From Pseudosulfitobacter sp. DSM 107133 (GTDB lineage: Bacteria; Pseudomonadota; Alphaproteobacteria; Rhodobacterales; Rhodobacteraceae), in assembly GCF_022788695.1 (NCBI RefSeq), contig NZ_CP085154.1:930001-994000 (forward strand): a DNA stretch of 64,000 nt. Direction: 5' to 3'. Position 1 is the stretch's first letter; each line of letters begins with the position of its first letter. Of the stretch, positions 8,877 through 16,742 are shown in pieces. Both the position numbers and the translations under genes were made by a program. The notes beneath the pieces were generated by a model. It was not told the origin of the DNA and did no database searches. It saw only the letters and a list, made by a program, of their open reading frames with translations.

Positions 8877-8897
8877 TTCTTATGATATAGTTAAGAA
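8877..8897. promoter_or_regulatory. Inverted repeat TTCTTA-N9-TAAGAA in divergent promoter
   Basis: The 154-bp gap between the DRL-like frame and the transketolase genes is GC-rich except for an AT-rich core holding TTCTTA (8877-8882) and TAAGAA (8892-8897). A regulator site controlling both directions is plausible; no regulator gene is adjacent. Confidence 0.35.
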
Positions 8898-8962
8898 TAT
8901 TTAATTGTTTGAGGCCCCCGCATGGTGCCATCTGATCCCGGACCAAGGGGGAGGACACAGCC

Positions 8963-9814
8963 ATGACGACGGGCACGGCCAAACACGGATCGAACGTCAG
9001 CCTGGCGCGGCGGGCCTGGGCGATCCGGCGCAATGCGCTGCGCATGGGCGAGGTGCAGGGACAGGGGTACATCGGGCAGGCTCTGGGCGTGGCGGATGTG
9101 CTGGCGGTGTCCTATTTCCACGCGCTGACCTACCGCGCGGACGATCCCGAATGGGAGGGCCGCGACCGGTTCCTGTTGTCGATCGGACATTATGCCATCG
9201 CGCTTTATGCCGCGATGATCGAGGCAGGTATATTGCCCGAGGACGAACTGGAAACCTATGGCATGGACGACAGCCGGATGCCGATGTCGGGCATGGCCGC
9301 CTACACGCCCGGCATGGAGATCACCGGCGGTTCGCTGGGCCACGGTCTGGGCATCGCGGTGGGCATGGCGCTGGGGCTGAAACGCAAACAGAACCCCGCA
9401 TTCATCTACAACATGCTGTCCGATGGCGAACTGGGCGAAGGGTCGACATGGGAGGCGGTGATGTCGGCGGTGCAGTGGAAACTGGACAACCTGATTGCCA
9501 TTGTTGATTTCAACAACCAGCAGGCGGATGGGCGCACGCGCGACGCGCTGGCTCAGGTGCCCGAGGCGGCCAAATGGCAGGCTTTCGGCTGGCACGCGCA
9601 AGAGGTGGACGGCAACGATCTGGACGCGGTCGTCGCGGCCTTTGACGCCGCGCGCAGCCACGACGGCGCGCAGCCGCGTGTGATCATCTGCAACACCACC
9701 ATGTGCAAGGGCATTCCGTTTCTGGAACGCCGCGAGATCACCCATTTCGTGCGGGTCGAGCCCGAAGAATGGGCCAAGGCGCTGGAGATACTGGACGGGG
9801 AGAAACCACAATGA
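8963..9814 (+). CDS. Transketolase, N-terminal subunit (thiamine diphosphate domain)
   Basis: A 283-residue protein equal to the first third of a transketolase. The thiamine diphosphate/metal motif is visible as SDGELGEGSTWEAVMSA with NLIAIVDFNNQQ about 30 residues on, and GGSLGHGLGIAVGMALG precedes it. The gene overlaps the next one by 4 bp (ATGA), which encodes the missing central and C-terminal domains, so the pair should form one enzyme. Split transketolases move two-carbon units between sugars or sugar phosphates. These halves lie in a catabolic neighbourhood rather than beside Calvin or pentose-phosphate genes, so the donor may be unusual. The start ATG follows GGGGGAGG. Confidence 0.88.
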   Translation: MTTGTAKHGSNVSLARRAWAIRRNALRMGEVQGQGYIGQALGVADVLAVSYFHALTYRADDPEWEGRDRFLLSIGHYAIALYAAMIEAGILPEDELETYGMDDSRMPMSGMAAYTPGMEITGGSLGHGLGIAVGMALGLKRKQNPAFIYNMLSDGELGEGSTWEAVMSAVQWKLDNLIAIVDFNNQQADGRTRDALAQVPEAAKWQAFGWHAQEVDGNDLDAVVAAFDAARSHDGAQPRVIICNTTMCKGIPFLERREITHFVRVEPEEWAKALEILDGEKPQ

Positions 9815-10848
9815 AACCGCAAGATTTGTCCCGCCGCCAGTCGAAATACACTGCCCGCAGCGTGCCACAGGGCGAACGGGTGGCCACATCGGCGATGATC
9901 GCCTCGCTGGACGCCGAAGGGCGCGACACCATTGCGGCCCCGTTCGGGCACGCGCTGGTGGACATCGCCAAAACCCGTGAGGATATTGTCGGGCTGACGG
10001 CGGATCTGTCGAAATACACCGACCTGCATGTCTTTGCCAAAGCCTACCCCGACCGGTTCTACCAGATGGGCATGGCCGAGGCGGTGATGATCAGCGCCGC
10101 CGCCGGTCTTGCGCGCGAGGGGTTCACCCCCTTTGCCACCACTTACGCGGTGTTCGCATCACGGCGGGCCTATGATTTCATCATCATGGCGATTGCCGAG
10201 GAAAACCTGCCGGTCAAGATCGTCTGTGCGCTGCCAGGCCTGACCACGGGCTATGGCCCCAGCCATCAGGCAACCGAGGATCTGGCGATCATGCGGGGGA
10301 TGCCGAACCTGACGATCATCGACCCCTGCGACGCGGTCGAGATTGATCAGGCCACGCGCGCCATCGCGGATACGCCGGGGCCGGTCTATATGCGGCTGCT
10401 GCGCGGGCAGGTGCCGAATGTGCTGGGCGAATACGGCTATCGGTTCCAACCGGGCCGCGCGCAGGTGATCCGCGACGGGCGCGATGTTTTGTTCGTGTCG
10501 TCTGGGCTGATGACCATGCGCACGCTGGACGCGGCCAAGGCACTGCAGAAAGACGGCGTGGATTGCGCGGTGCTGCACGTGCCGACGATCAAACCGCTGG
10601 ATGCGGACACGATTGTTGCCGAGGCGTCCAAAGGCGGGCGGTTGGTGGTGACGGCCGAAAACCATTCGGTCACCGGTGGTCTGGGCGAGGCGGTGGCTGC
10701 CACGCTGATGCGGGCCGGTGTGCATGTGCCGTTCCGCCAGATCGGCCTGCCCGATGCGTTTCTGGACGCGGGGGCGCTGCCGACGCTGCACGATCAATAC
10801 GGGATTTCGGTCAGCGCAGTCACGGCTGCGGTGAAATCATGGCTGTGA
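9811..10848 (+). CDS. Transketolase, C-terminal subunit (Pyr and C-terminal domains)
   Basis: A 345-residue partner of the preceding subunit. It contains the pyrimidine-binding domain (TADLSKYTDLHVFAK, then FYQMGMAEAVMISAAAGLA with the conserved glutamate that activates thiamine diphosphate) and the C-terminal regulatory domain (VVTAENHSVTGGLGEAVAATL). The start overlaps the stop of the first subunit; longer frames upstream read into that gene. The extra N-terminal segment (MKPQDLSRRQSKYTARSVPQGERVATS) is about 40 residues longer than the bare domain. A dehydrogenase gene starts 13 bp after its stop, so three genes are probably co-transcribed. Confidence 0.88.
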   Translation: MKPQDLSRRQSKYTARSVPQGERVATSAMIASLDAEGRDTIAAPFGHALVDIAKTREDIVGLTADLSKYTDLHVFAKAYPDRFYQMGMAEAVMISAAAGLAREGFTPFATTYAVFASRRAYDFIIMAIAEENLPVKIVCALPGLTTGYGPSHQATEDLAIMRGMPNLTIIDPCDAVEIDQATRAIADTPGPVYMRLLRGQVPNVLGEYGYRFQPGRAQVIRDGRDVLFVSSGLMTMRTLDAAKALQKDGVDCAVLHVPTIKPLDADTIVAEASKGGRLVVTAENHSVTGGLGEAVAATLMRAGVHVPFRQIGLPDAFLDAGALPTLHDQYGISVSAVTAAVKSWL

Positions 10849-10861
10849 GGGGGAACGGGCG

Positions 10862-11617
10862 ATGAAATTACTGGATGGCATGACGGCGATCATTACGGGG
10901 GCTGCCAGTCCGCGCGGTCTGGGCAAGGCCACGGCGCGGCTGTTTGCGCAGCATGGGGCGCGGGTGGCGATACTGGATCTGGACGCGGACGAGGCGGCAG
11001 AGGCGGCGGCAGACCTGCCGGGGGACGGGCACACCTCGGGCGTGTGCGACGTGACGGACAAGGCCGCCTGCGACACGGTGGTGGCGGACATCATAGCACA
11101 ATGGGGGCAGGTGGATGTTCTGGTGAACAACGCGGGCATCACCCAGCCGCTGAAGCTGATGGAGATCACACCGCACAATTACGACGCGGTGCTGGATGTG
11201 AACCTGCGAGGAACGCTGTATATGTCCCAGGCCGTGATCCCGCATATGCGGTCCCGTGGGCAGGGCAGCATCGTCAACCTGTCGTCGGTGTCGGCGCAGC
11301 GGGGCGGCGGGATTTTTGGCGGGCCGCATTATTCTGCCGCAAAAGCGGGGATACTGGGGCTGACCAAGGCGATGGCGCGTGAACTGGCCCCTGCGGGCGT
11401 GCGCTCAAACGCGATCTGTCCGGGGTTCATCGCCACGGATATCACGGCGGGCAAGCTGACCGACGCGATGCGCGCGCAGGTGCTGGAAGGCATCCCGATG
11501 GGCCGCGCGGGGACGGCGGACGATGTGGCAGGCTGCGCGCTGTTTCTGGCGTCTGGGCTGTCGGCCTATGTCACGGGGTCCGAGGTTGATGTAAACGGCG
11601 GGTCGCTGATCCATTAG
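10862..11617 (+). CDS. SDR family oxidoreductase
   Basis: A 251-residue classical SDR with TGAASPRGLG (an expanded glycine loop with two extra residues), NNAG, the serine in NLSSVSAQRGGG, and catalytic YSAAK. SEVDVNGGSLIH closes the protein as in most FabG-like members. It ends the transketolase operon and may oxidise or reduce the ketose substrate or product of that enzyme. The insertion in the first glycine motif is also seen in some polyol and sugar dehydrogenases, but I cannot name the substrate. Confidence 0.82.
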   Translation: MKLLDGMTAIITGAASPRGLGKATARLFAQHGARVAILDLDADEAAEAAADLPGDGHTSGVCDVTDKAACDTVVADIIAQWGQVDVLVNNAGITQPLKLMEITPHNYDAVLDVNLRGTLYMSQAVIPHMRSRGQGSIVNLSSVSAQRGGGIFGGPHYSAAKAGILGLTKAMARELAPAGVRSNAICPGFIATDITAGKLTDAMRAQVLEGIPMGRAGTADDVAGCALFLASGLSAYVTGSEVDVNGGSLIH

Positions 11618-11893
11618 GGTCTGTGCCCCAGTGAACCACAAAGGGTCTAGAAAAGCATCATTTCGTTCTGCCTTTCAGCATCATACGCCAAGTCGCGCAT
11701 CGCCGCGCCGTGGCGCGGCCCGTCATGTCGCAGACAGGCCGGAGGCATGATGCGCGGCGGCCTTCGGCCTTGAACACGCGCGGGGGGAGGGGGGGCAGGG
11801 CTTTAACCGGACCTTAGACGTGGCGCGGGTCAGGGTCCGCTGAGCGGACAAAGTGAGCTTTCACTGTAGTTGCGCGAAGGTCTGCAGGTTGGC
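11618..11893. other. Intergenic stretch without recognisable gene
   Basis: No reading frame with homology or a good ribosome site is visible. There are GC-rich inverted segments (CGCGCCGTGGCGCG near 11703 and GGCCTTCGGCC near 11760), compatible with termination of the upstream operon, but no clear T-run. Confidence 0.4.
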
Positions 11894-12094
11894 TCAGCCG
11901 ACGCCGCCGTCTGCCATGCCATTGCCTTTGCTGCGAGCGATTTCTTTGGCATCATAGCCGGCACCCGGAGTATGTGGCCCGTGGACTTTTGGCGGCTGAT
12001 TTTTCTTGAGCTTTCGAACATGCAGAACGGTGTAGACAACGAGAATGCAGGCAACCAATGGCACAAGCAGAAAGGTTATTTGGTTAGCAGTCAA
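11894..12094 (-). CDS. Small single-pass membrane protein, unknown
   Basis: A 66-residue protein beginning at TTG (12094) with AGGAAA 5 bp upstream. Residues 7-27 form a clean transmembrane helix (TFLLVPLVACILVVYTVLHV), followed by a basic stop-transfer stretch RKLKKN and a Gly/Pro-rich tail. The pattern N-out or N-in anchor plus charged tail is typical of small stress- or complex-associated membrane proteins, but I recognise no family. The non-ATG start and size make this moderately uncertain; the clean helix and ribosome site argue for a real gene. About 240 bp without a supported gene separate it from the acetyltransferase gene. Confidence 0.45.
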   Translation of the reverse strand: MTANQITFLLVPLVACILVVYTVLHVRKLKKNQPPKVHGPHTPGAGYDAKEIARSKGNGMADGGVG

Positions 12095-12337
12095 AACGAT
12101 TTCCTATGCAGGATGTTGGGTCTGATCTCTTTAGCTTAGCAGACCTTCGCGCATATTGCAGTATCGGGGACTTTGAGCTCAAACCCGTCTTTCTCTGCAC
12201 TCTGCGCGAAGTTCCGGTTTTCCGCTTTTTGGGTCTGCTTGTGACGCAAAGGCTACATCCCTCTGACGTTCACCATCCTGCTCCGCATGCAGAACCAGGT
12301 GACCGTTGCCAGGGGCTCGCTTGGACAGGAATCGTGC

Positions 12338-12886
12338 TCACAAGACCTTTGAATAAATAACGCAATCGCGGGGTTCGTCCGAAATGTTCGGATGTCGAAA
12401 GTAGCGCCGCAAGGTGCCCTCTTGGGTCATTCCTGCCTTTTCCATGACGCGCGCAGAGGCTGGATTGTCGACATCGCAAAAGGCTTCCGCTCTGAATATT
12501 TCGGGATGCGCCAAGGCATGATTTACCAACCAAATCATGATTTCCGATGCAATCCCCTGACCCCATACAGACGATTTCAAGACATAACCGTACCGCACGC
12601 AATGCCCGATCAATCGAGGGTGAAACATGCCGATCAGGTCGGTCGGTTGATCACGGCGGGATGCGACAACAGCAAAGCCTGTTCCCTTGTCCCACTCGGC
12701 AGATGCGCCCCTTAGAAACTCCGCTGTTTCATCGACGCATTGATGCGGTTTCCAGCCAAGATATCGCATGACTTCGGCATCCGTTGTATAAGCCTCGAAA
12801 AGGGCCGGTGCATCGCCTTCGACCACCCGCCGAAGGTTGAAACGGGCAGTCTGGAATGCGTTGGGTAAATGATAGGGGGCCGTCAT
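12338..12886 (-). CDS. GNAT family N-acetyltransferase (RimJ/RimL type)
   Basis: A 182-residue acetyltransferase starting TARFNLRRVVEGDAPALFEAY, as RimJ/RimL-like proteins do. The acetyl-CoA loop is SSVWGQGIASEIMIWLVNHAL near residues 108-128, and NPASARVMEKAGMTQEGTLRRYF is the conserved C-terminal helix and strand. Such enzymes transfer acetyl groups to protein N-termini or small amines; the substrate is not predictable. It is monocistronic, downstream of and co-directional with the LysR gene, and its sequence is visibly more AT-rich than its neighbours. Confidence 0.85.
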   Translation of the reverse strand: MTAPYHLPNAFQTARFNLRRVVEGDAPALFEAYTTDAEVMRYLGWKPHQCVDETAEFLRGASAEWDKGTGFAVVASRRDQPTDLIGMFHPRLIGHCVRYGYVLKSSVWGQGIASEIMIWLVNHALAHPEIFRAEAFCDVDNPASARVMEKAGMTQEGTLRRYFRHPNISDEPRDCVIYSKVL

Positions 12887-12934
12887 ATTTGCTCCTTGAG
12901 ACAGGGCTTGGGTGAAAGACGCCGCGTCGCGGTG

Positions 12935-13903
12935 TCAAACCGGACGCTGTTGCCATGCGGCTTGTGGAATGATGTCTTCCACCTGCATCCCGTGTGCCGC
13001 CATCAGCACCGCCATATCCTGGGCATGGGCGGCGGCCTGCGCCTCGGCCCAGCCCAGAAACAGCTGAACCGGGCGGCGTCTGACAAAGCGGGCGGGACAG
13101 CGGACCCAGTGGGCGGCAAAGCGCAGGACGGGGAGCTGGGGGCAGACGGGGACCAGGTTGCCCGCCTGCATCTCTGCCGTCGCCAGCGCCATCGATTCCA
13201 GCACCACGCCCGCGCCGTCCAGTGCCAGCTGGATCGCCATCGACGAACGGTCCATCAGCAAGGTCTTGCGGTTGTTGGCCCCCGTCACGTCGTTGTGCCA
13301 CAGCCAATAGTCCCACTGGACATGGGCGCGCGGGCTGTCGATCAGGCGGGCCTGTGACAGGGGATCACCCGCAGGCAGCCCCGCCAGATAGTCAGGATGC
13401 GCCAGCGGCAGGATGTGATCGTACACCAGCGGCTTGCACCACAGCCCCGGCCAGTCGCCGGTGCCATAGCGGATGTCCATGTCCATGATCTCGCGGTCGA
13501 AATCGGTGGGATCGGGGGCGGCGTCAACGCGCAGGTCCCAGTCGGGATAGCGGGTCAGGAAATCGGCCAGTCGCGGCCCCAGCCAGCGCACGCCAAAGCT
13601 GGGCGAAACGCGCAGGTTCAGCCGGTGCGACGTGCGGGTGCGGCCAAGGTTGGCCTGTGCGTCGCTCAGCATCCGCAAGGCGGTGCCTGCGGTCTGGGCC
13701 AGCAACTCGCCTTCCAGTGTCAGGCTCAGCACGCGCCCCGTGCGGCGGAACAGCTTGACCCCCAGTTGCTGCTCCAACAGCTTGATCTGCTGGCTGACGG
13801 CCGAAGGCGAGACCGACATTTCCTCGGCGGCGCGGGCCAGACTGCCACGCCGCGCGACGGCTTCGAAATAGGGCAGGGCGTGCAGGTTGGGGGCGCGGCT
13901 CAT
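12935..13903 (-). CDS. LysR family transcriptional regulator (GcvA-like)
   Basis: A 322-residue LysR protein. The winged HTH is at residues 5-65 (LPYFEAVARRGSLARAAEEMSV, SPSAVSQQIKLLEQQLGVKLF), followed by the linker helix and a type 2 periplasmic-binding fold effector domain (RVSPSFGVRWLGPRLADFL, the start common to GcvA/TrpI-like members). It begins 11 bp after the stop of the GntR gene and is therefore probably the second gene of a two-regulator operon. It may regulate the adjacent transporter or the sugar-acid genes, but no typical T-N11-A box can be assigned with confidence. Confidence 0.85.
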   Translation of the reverse strand: MSRAPNLHALPYFEAVARRGSLARAAEEMSVSPSAVSQQIKLLEQQLGVKLFRRTGRVLSLTLEGELLAQTAGTALRMLSDAQANLGRTRTSHRLNLRVSPSFGVRWLGPRLADFLTRYPDWDLRVDAAPDPTDFDREIMDMDIRYGTGDWPGLWCKPLVYDHILPLAHPDYLAGLPAGDPLSQARLIDSPRAHVQWDYWLWHNDVTGANNRKTLLMDRSSMAIQLALDGAGVVLESMALATAEMQAGNLVPVCPQLPVLRFAAHWVRCPARFVRRRPVQLFLGWAEAQAAAHAQDMAVLMAAHGMQVEDIIPQAAWQQRPV

Positions 13904-13914
13904 GGCGGCCGCGC

Positions 13915-14592
13915 TCAGTCTGTGCCGGTGGTCGGCGTGTTGGCTTCCAGTTCCTGACGGATCACGCCGATGATGTCCTCACCGAGATTGTCGAGGTGTA
14001 CGCCAATGGCTGTGCGGATCGCGTCGGGGTCGCGTGCGCGCAAGGCAGCGACGATCTGGCAATGGTGGGTGATGACCCGTTCGCGGTTGCGCCGTTTGAC
14101 CGCCGCCAGAAACCGCGAACGCCACAGACGCGCCAGAAAGGTGCGGTGGATTTCGGCCAGCGGTGCGTTGTGCGACGCCCGCGCAATGGCGGAATGAAAG
14201 CTCATGTCGATTTCGAACAGGTCCAGCGGGTCGGCGCTGTCAAAGCGTTCGGCCATGACGTCGACGATTTTGCTGATCTCGGTAATGTCCTTGTCCGTGG
14301 CGCGCTGGCAGGCCAGTTCGCCTGACAGTTTTTCGACCGCCAGCAACACCTCGACTTCGTCCGAGACCTGTTTGATCGACGGGATCGACACGATCGGGCT
14401 GCGGGCGGGGCGCAGGTCGACCAGACCTTCCTTGGCCAGTATTCGAACCGCTTCGCGCAATGGCGTGCGGCTGACCCCCATCTCGGTGGCGTTGTCGCGT
14501 TCCTTGATGCTGGCGCCGGGCGCCAGTTTGCCGCGCAGGATGTTGCGGCGCAGTTGGTTTGCGATCTGCTCGGACAGTGGGTTTTCGGTCAT
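13915..14592 (-). CDS. GntR family regulator, FadR subfamily with FCD domain
   Basis: A 225-residue protein. The N-terminal winged helix (about residues 5-70) contains GVSRTPLREAVRILAKEGLVDLR. The FCD ligand domain carries all expected metal residues: D and H in EIDMSFHSAIA, H in RVITHHCQIV and H in AIGVHLDN. I chose the ATG at 14592; the longer frame would run over the operator. Regulators of this type usually repress uptake and catabolism genes of carboxylic and sugar acids and are released by the substrate or an intermediate. Two TGGTATACC palindromes lie between it and the divergent TRAP genes, so autoregulation plus control of the transporter is expected. Confidence 0.9.
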   Translation of the reverse strand: MTENPLSEQIANQLRRNILRGKLAPGASIKERDNATEMGVSRTPLREAVRILAKEGLVDLRPARSPIVSIPSIKQVSDEVEVLLAVEKLSGELACQRATDKDITEISKIVDVMAERFDSADPLDLFEIDMSFHSAIARASHNAPLAEIHRTFLARLWRSRFLAAVKRRNRERVITHHCQIVAALRARDPDAIRTAIGVHLDNLGEDIIGVIRQELEANTPTTGTD

Positions 14593-14663
14593 AAAGGGTC
14601 CATCACCTGAAGGGGTCAAAGGGCGCATAGCATGTTCTGCGCGACATGACCCTGTTGTCAATT

Positions 14664-14673
14664 TGGTATACCG
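14664..14673. promoter_or_regulatory. GntR operator, copy 2 (TGGTATACCG)
   Basis: The core differs from the consensus only in the last base, but the flanks extend the symmetry (CAATT on the left, GAAATTTG on the right). It is 72 bp upstream of the GntR start, well placed for autoregulation. Confidence 0.7.
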
Positions 14674-14718
14674 AAATTTGTTGATTGTCGATATGCGACC
14701 CGCTAGGGTCTGCACAGA

Positions 14719-14728
14719 TGGTATACCA
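14719..14728. promoter_or_regulatory. GntR operator, copy 3 (ATGGTATACCAT)
   Basis: A perfect 12-bp palindrome (14718-14729), 77 bp upstream of the TRAP binding-protein start. Its centre is 55 bp from the copy 2 centre, about five helical turns, which would allow two dimers on one DNA face. Confidence 0.72.
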
Positions 14729-14804
14729 TCCTGACCAACTTCTGGTTGCAGAAGCTGGCATGAAAAAGAGGGCGGCCCTGATGTCGCTTAGGGAGGAAAG
14801 ACTG

Positions 14805-15821
14805 ATGAAACTTAAGACACTTTTGCTGTCGACTGCGGCTGCGGCCATGGTTGCGGGCAGCGCTTTTGCCGAAGATGTGACTCTGCGTATCCAGACCCAC
14901 TATGCCACCGAGCACCCCATGGGAAAGTTGCTGGCGCAGTGGATTGACGACGTTCAGACCATGTCTGACGGCGGTATTTCGATTGAAATGTTCTATTCTT
15001 CTTCGGTGGTTGCAACCACCGAGACATTTGACGCAGCGATCAACGGTATTCTGGATTGCGACGCCACGGGCGGTGCCTATCAGACCGGCAAGAACCCAGC
15101 GTTCCAGTTTGTTGGCGACATCATGGGCGGCTATGACACGCCGTGGCAGCAATACAGCTGGCTGTACTACGGTGACGGCTATGCCGCCGCCCAAGAACTG
15201 TACAACGCCCAAGGAATGCAGCTGATTGGCTGGTCGATTTACGGTCAGGAATCACTGTCGTCGTCCAAGCCGATTGCAGGTTTTGAAGACGTCAAAGGCT
15301 GGAAATTCCGCTCGCCTCCCGGCATGGAGACGGAGATTTTCCAGGAACTGGGCGCGTCACCCATCGTCATGGACTTTACCGAGATTTTCACCGCACTTGA
15401 AACCGGTATCATTGACGGTGCCGACGCTTCGGGTCTGGCCAACAACGTGGGTCTCGGCCTGTATGACATCGTCAAACATGCCACCTATCCCGGCTTCCAC
15501 TCGATGCCATCCGACCATCTGGCGTGCAATCAGGATGTCTGGGAGGGGCTGACCGAACAGCAGCGTCGCATCATCGACACCGCCTGGCAAAAGCTGTCGT
15601 TCCACGTCGCTCTGGCCAACGAAAAAGCCAACGCCGAAGCGGCCGCAGCGCTGAAGGCGCAGGGCGTGACACTGTATGACTGGTCGCCTGAAGACCGCGC
15701 CGAATTCCGTCGCGCGGCGCAAGTGGCATGGGAAGACTGGGGCACACGTTCGCCCGAGGCGGCTGCATTGCTGGCCAGCCACAAGGCATACCTCAAACAG
15801 TTGGGTTTGCTGAGCGAGTGA
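14805..15821 (+). CDS. dctP: TRAP transporter substrate-binding protein (carboxylate type)
   Basis: A 338-residue periplasmic protein. The ATG at 14805 follows GGGAGGAAAG, and residues 1-23 are a Sec signal peptide ending in GSAFA. Conserved DctP segments include the substrate-binding arginine in GWKFRSPPG and the region TALETGIIDGADASGLANN. The architecture resembles the TakP/mannitol-type binding proteins, which bind organic acids through that arginine. It supplies the solute to the membrane subunits encoded next. Upstream lie two GntR operators. The generic symbol dctP marks the family only; the ligand is likely a sugar acid from context. Confidence 0.9.
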   Translation: MKLKTLLLSTAAAAMVAGSAFAEDVTLRIQTHYATEHPMGKLLAQWIDDVQTMSDGGISIEMFYSSSVVATTETFDAAINGILDCDATGGAYQTGKNPAFQFVGDIMGGYDTPWQQYSWLYYGDGYAAAQELYNAQGMQLIGWSIYGQESLSSSKPIAGFEDVKGWKFRSPPGMETEIFQELGASPIVMDFTEIFTALETGIIDGADASGLANNVGLGLYDIVKHATYPGFHSMPSDHLACNQDVWEGLTEQQRRIIDTAWQKLSFHVALANEKANAEAAAALKAQGVTLYDWSPEDRAEFRRAAQVAWEDWGTRSPEAAALLASHKAYLKQLGLLSE

Positions 15822-15856
15822 TCGCGTTGCAGGCAGACGTCTGAAGCTGAGATCGG

Positions 15857-15877
15857 GGCGGGCCTGTTTGGCCCGCC
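15857..15877 (+). terminator. Hairpin between dctP and dctQ
   Basis: A perfect 8-bp stem GGCGGGCC/GGCCCGCC with a TGTTT loop, followed by TTCTTTC. It probably works as partial terminator or 3-prime stabiliser, so that the binding protein is made in excess over the membrane subunits, as is usual for such operons. Confidence 0.65.
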
Positions 15878-15927
15878 TTCTTTCACCCGACAGGCAGGTT
15901 CGGGCATATTGTGTGGGGAGGCAAGTG

Positions 15928-16737
15928 ATGCAGGAAAATTCGCTTTGGCTGGGCCGGATGCGGGCACCGATCAAGACGGCAATGATCGGCTGCGTCGGGC
16001 TGACGGTGGTGCTGTATGCGCTGCTGGTCGGGCAACGGCTGTTTTTGGAAGAGTCCTACGGGATGTACGAGATGATCCGCCCTGCCGGCAGGCCGCTGGT
16101 GCAGATGATGCTGGTCAGTCTGGTCGCGGCATTGCTGTTTGCTTCTTTGTTCCTGTCCGACAGCAAAGGCGCGATTGAAACGCCGCCTGACGGATATTTC
16201 GATCTGGTGTCTGTGGTGCTGGGGCGGCTGGCGATGATCATGACTACATTCGTGGTGCTGGTCATGTTTTACGAGGTGGTGTCGCGCTATGTCTTTGCGC
16301 GTCCGACCCTGTGGGCGAACGAGCTGTCGTTGTGGATCGCGGCATTCGTGTTCCTGCTGGCCGGGCTTTACGCCATGCAGCAACGCAGCCACATCCGTAT
16401 CTATATCATCTACAACATGATGCCCCGTTGGGCGCAAAAGGCGTCGGATTCCGTTTCGGTGCTGTTGATCGTGGGCTTTGCCTTTGCGCTGGTCTGGGGC
16501 GGTTATTCGGATGCGGCCAAACGGTTCCTGCGGATGGAGACATTCGGCACCGCTTGGGATCCACCCATTCCCGGCATCATCAAACCGGCCGTTTTGCTGA
16601 TCATCGTTCTGGTGGCCATTCAGGCCGTGTCGAACCTGATCGCGGACTGGCACAAAGACCCCGAAGCACACACTCCGATGGATGAGATCGACGAAACCGA
16701 GATCGAAAACATCCGCGCCACGTTGAAAGAGGACTGA
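15928..16737 (+). CDS. dctQ: TRAP transporter small permease, extended type
   Basis: A 269-residue membrane protein whose C-terminal part is a DctQ domain with four hydrophobic helices (for example MTTFVVLVMFYEVVSRYVF with the conserved arginine, then ELSLWIAAFVFLLAGLYAM). The N-terminal 95 residues add two more hydrophobic segments, so it is longer than the usual 160-190 residues. This extended form accompanies the mannitol/chloroaromatic-type large TRAP permeases. The ATG at 15928 follows GGGGAGG. The dctM start is 5 bp after its stop. Confidence 0.87.
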   Translation: MQENSLWLGRMRAPIKTAMIGCVGLTVVLYALLVGQRLFLEESYGMYEMIRPAGRPLVQMMLVSLVAALLFASLFLSDSKGAIETPPDGYFDLVSVVLGRLAMIMTTFVVLVMFYEVVSRYVFARPTLWANELSLWIAAFVFLLAGLYAMQQRSHIRIYIIYNMMPRWAQKASDSVSVLLIVGFAFALVWGGYSDAAKRFLRMETFGTAWDPPIPGIIKPAVLLIIVLVAIQAVSNLIADWHKDPEAHTPMDEIDETEIENIRATLKED

Positions 16738-16742
16738 AGACA

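Noticed and set aside
12106..12360. An 84-codon plus-strand open frame before the acetyltransferase gene
   Set aside because: No ribosome site, no homology, odd composition, and it overlaps the end of the GNAT gene.
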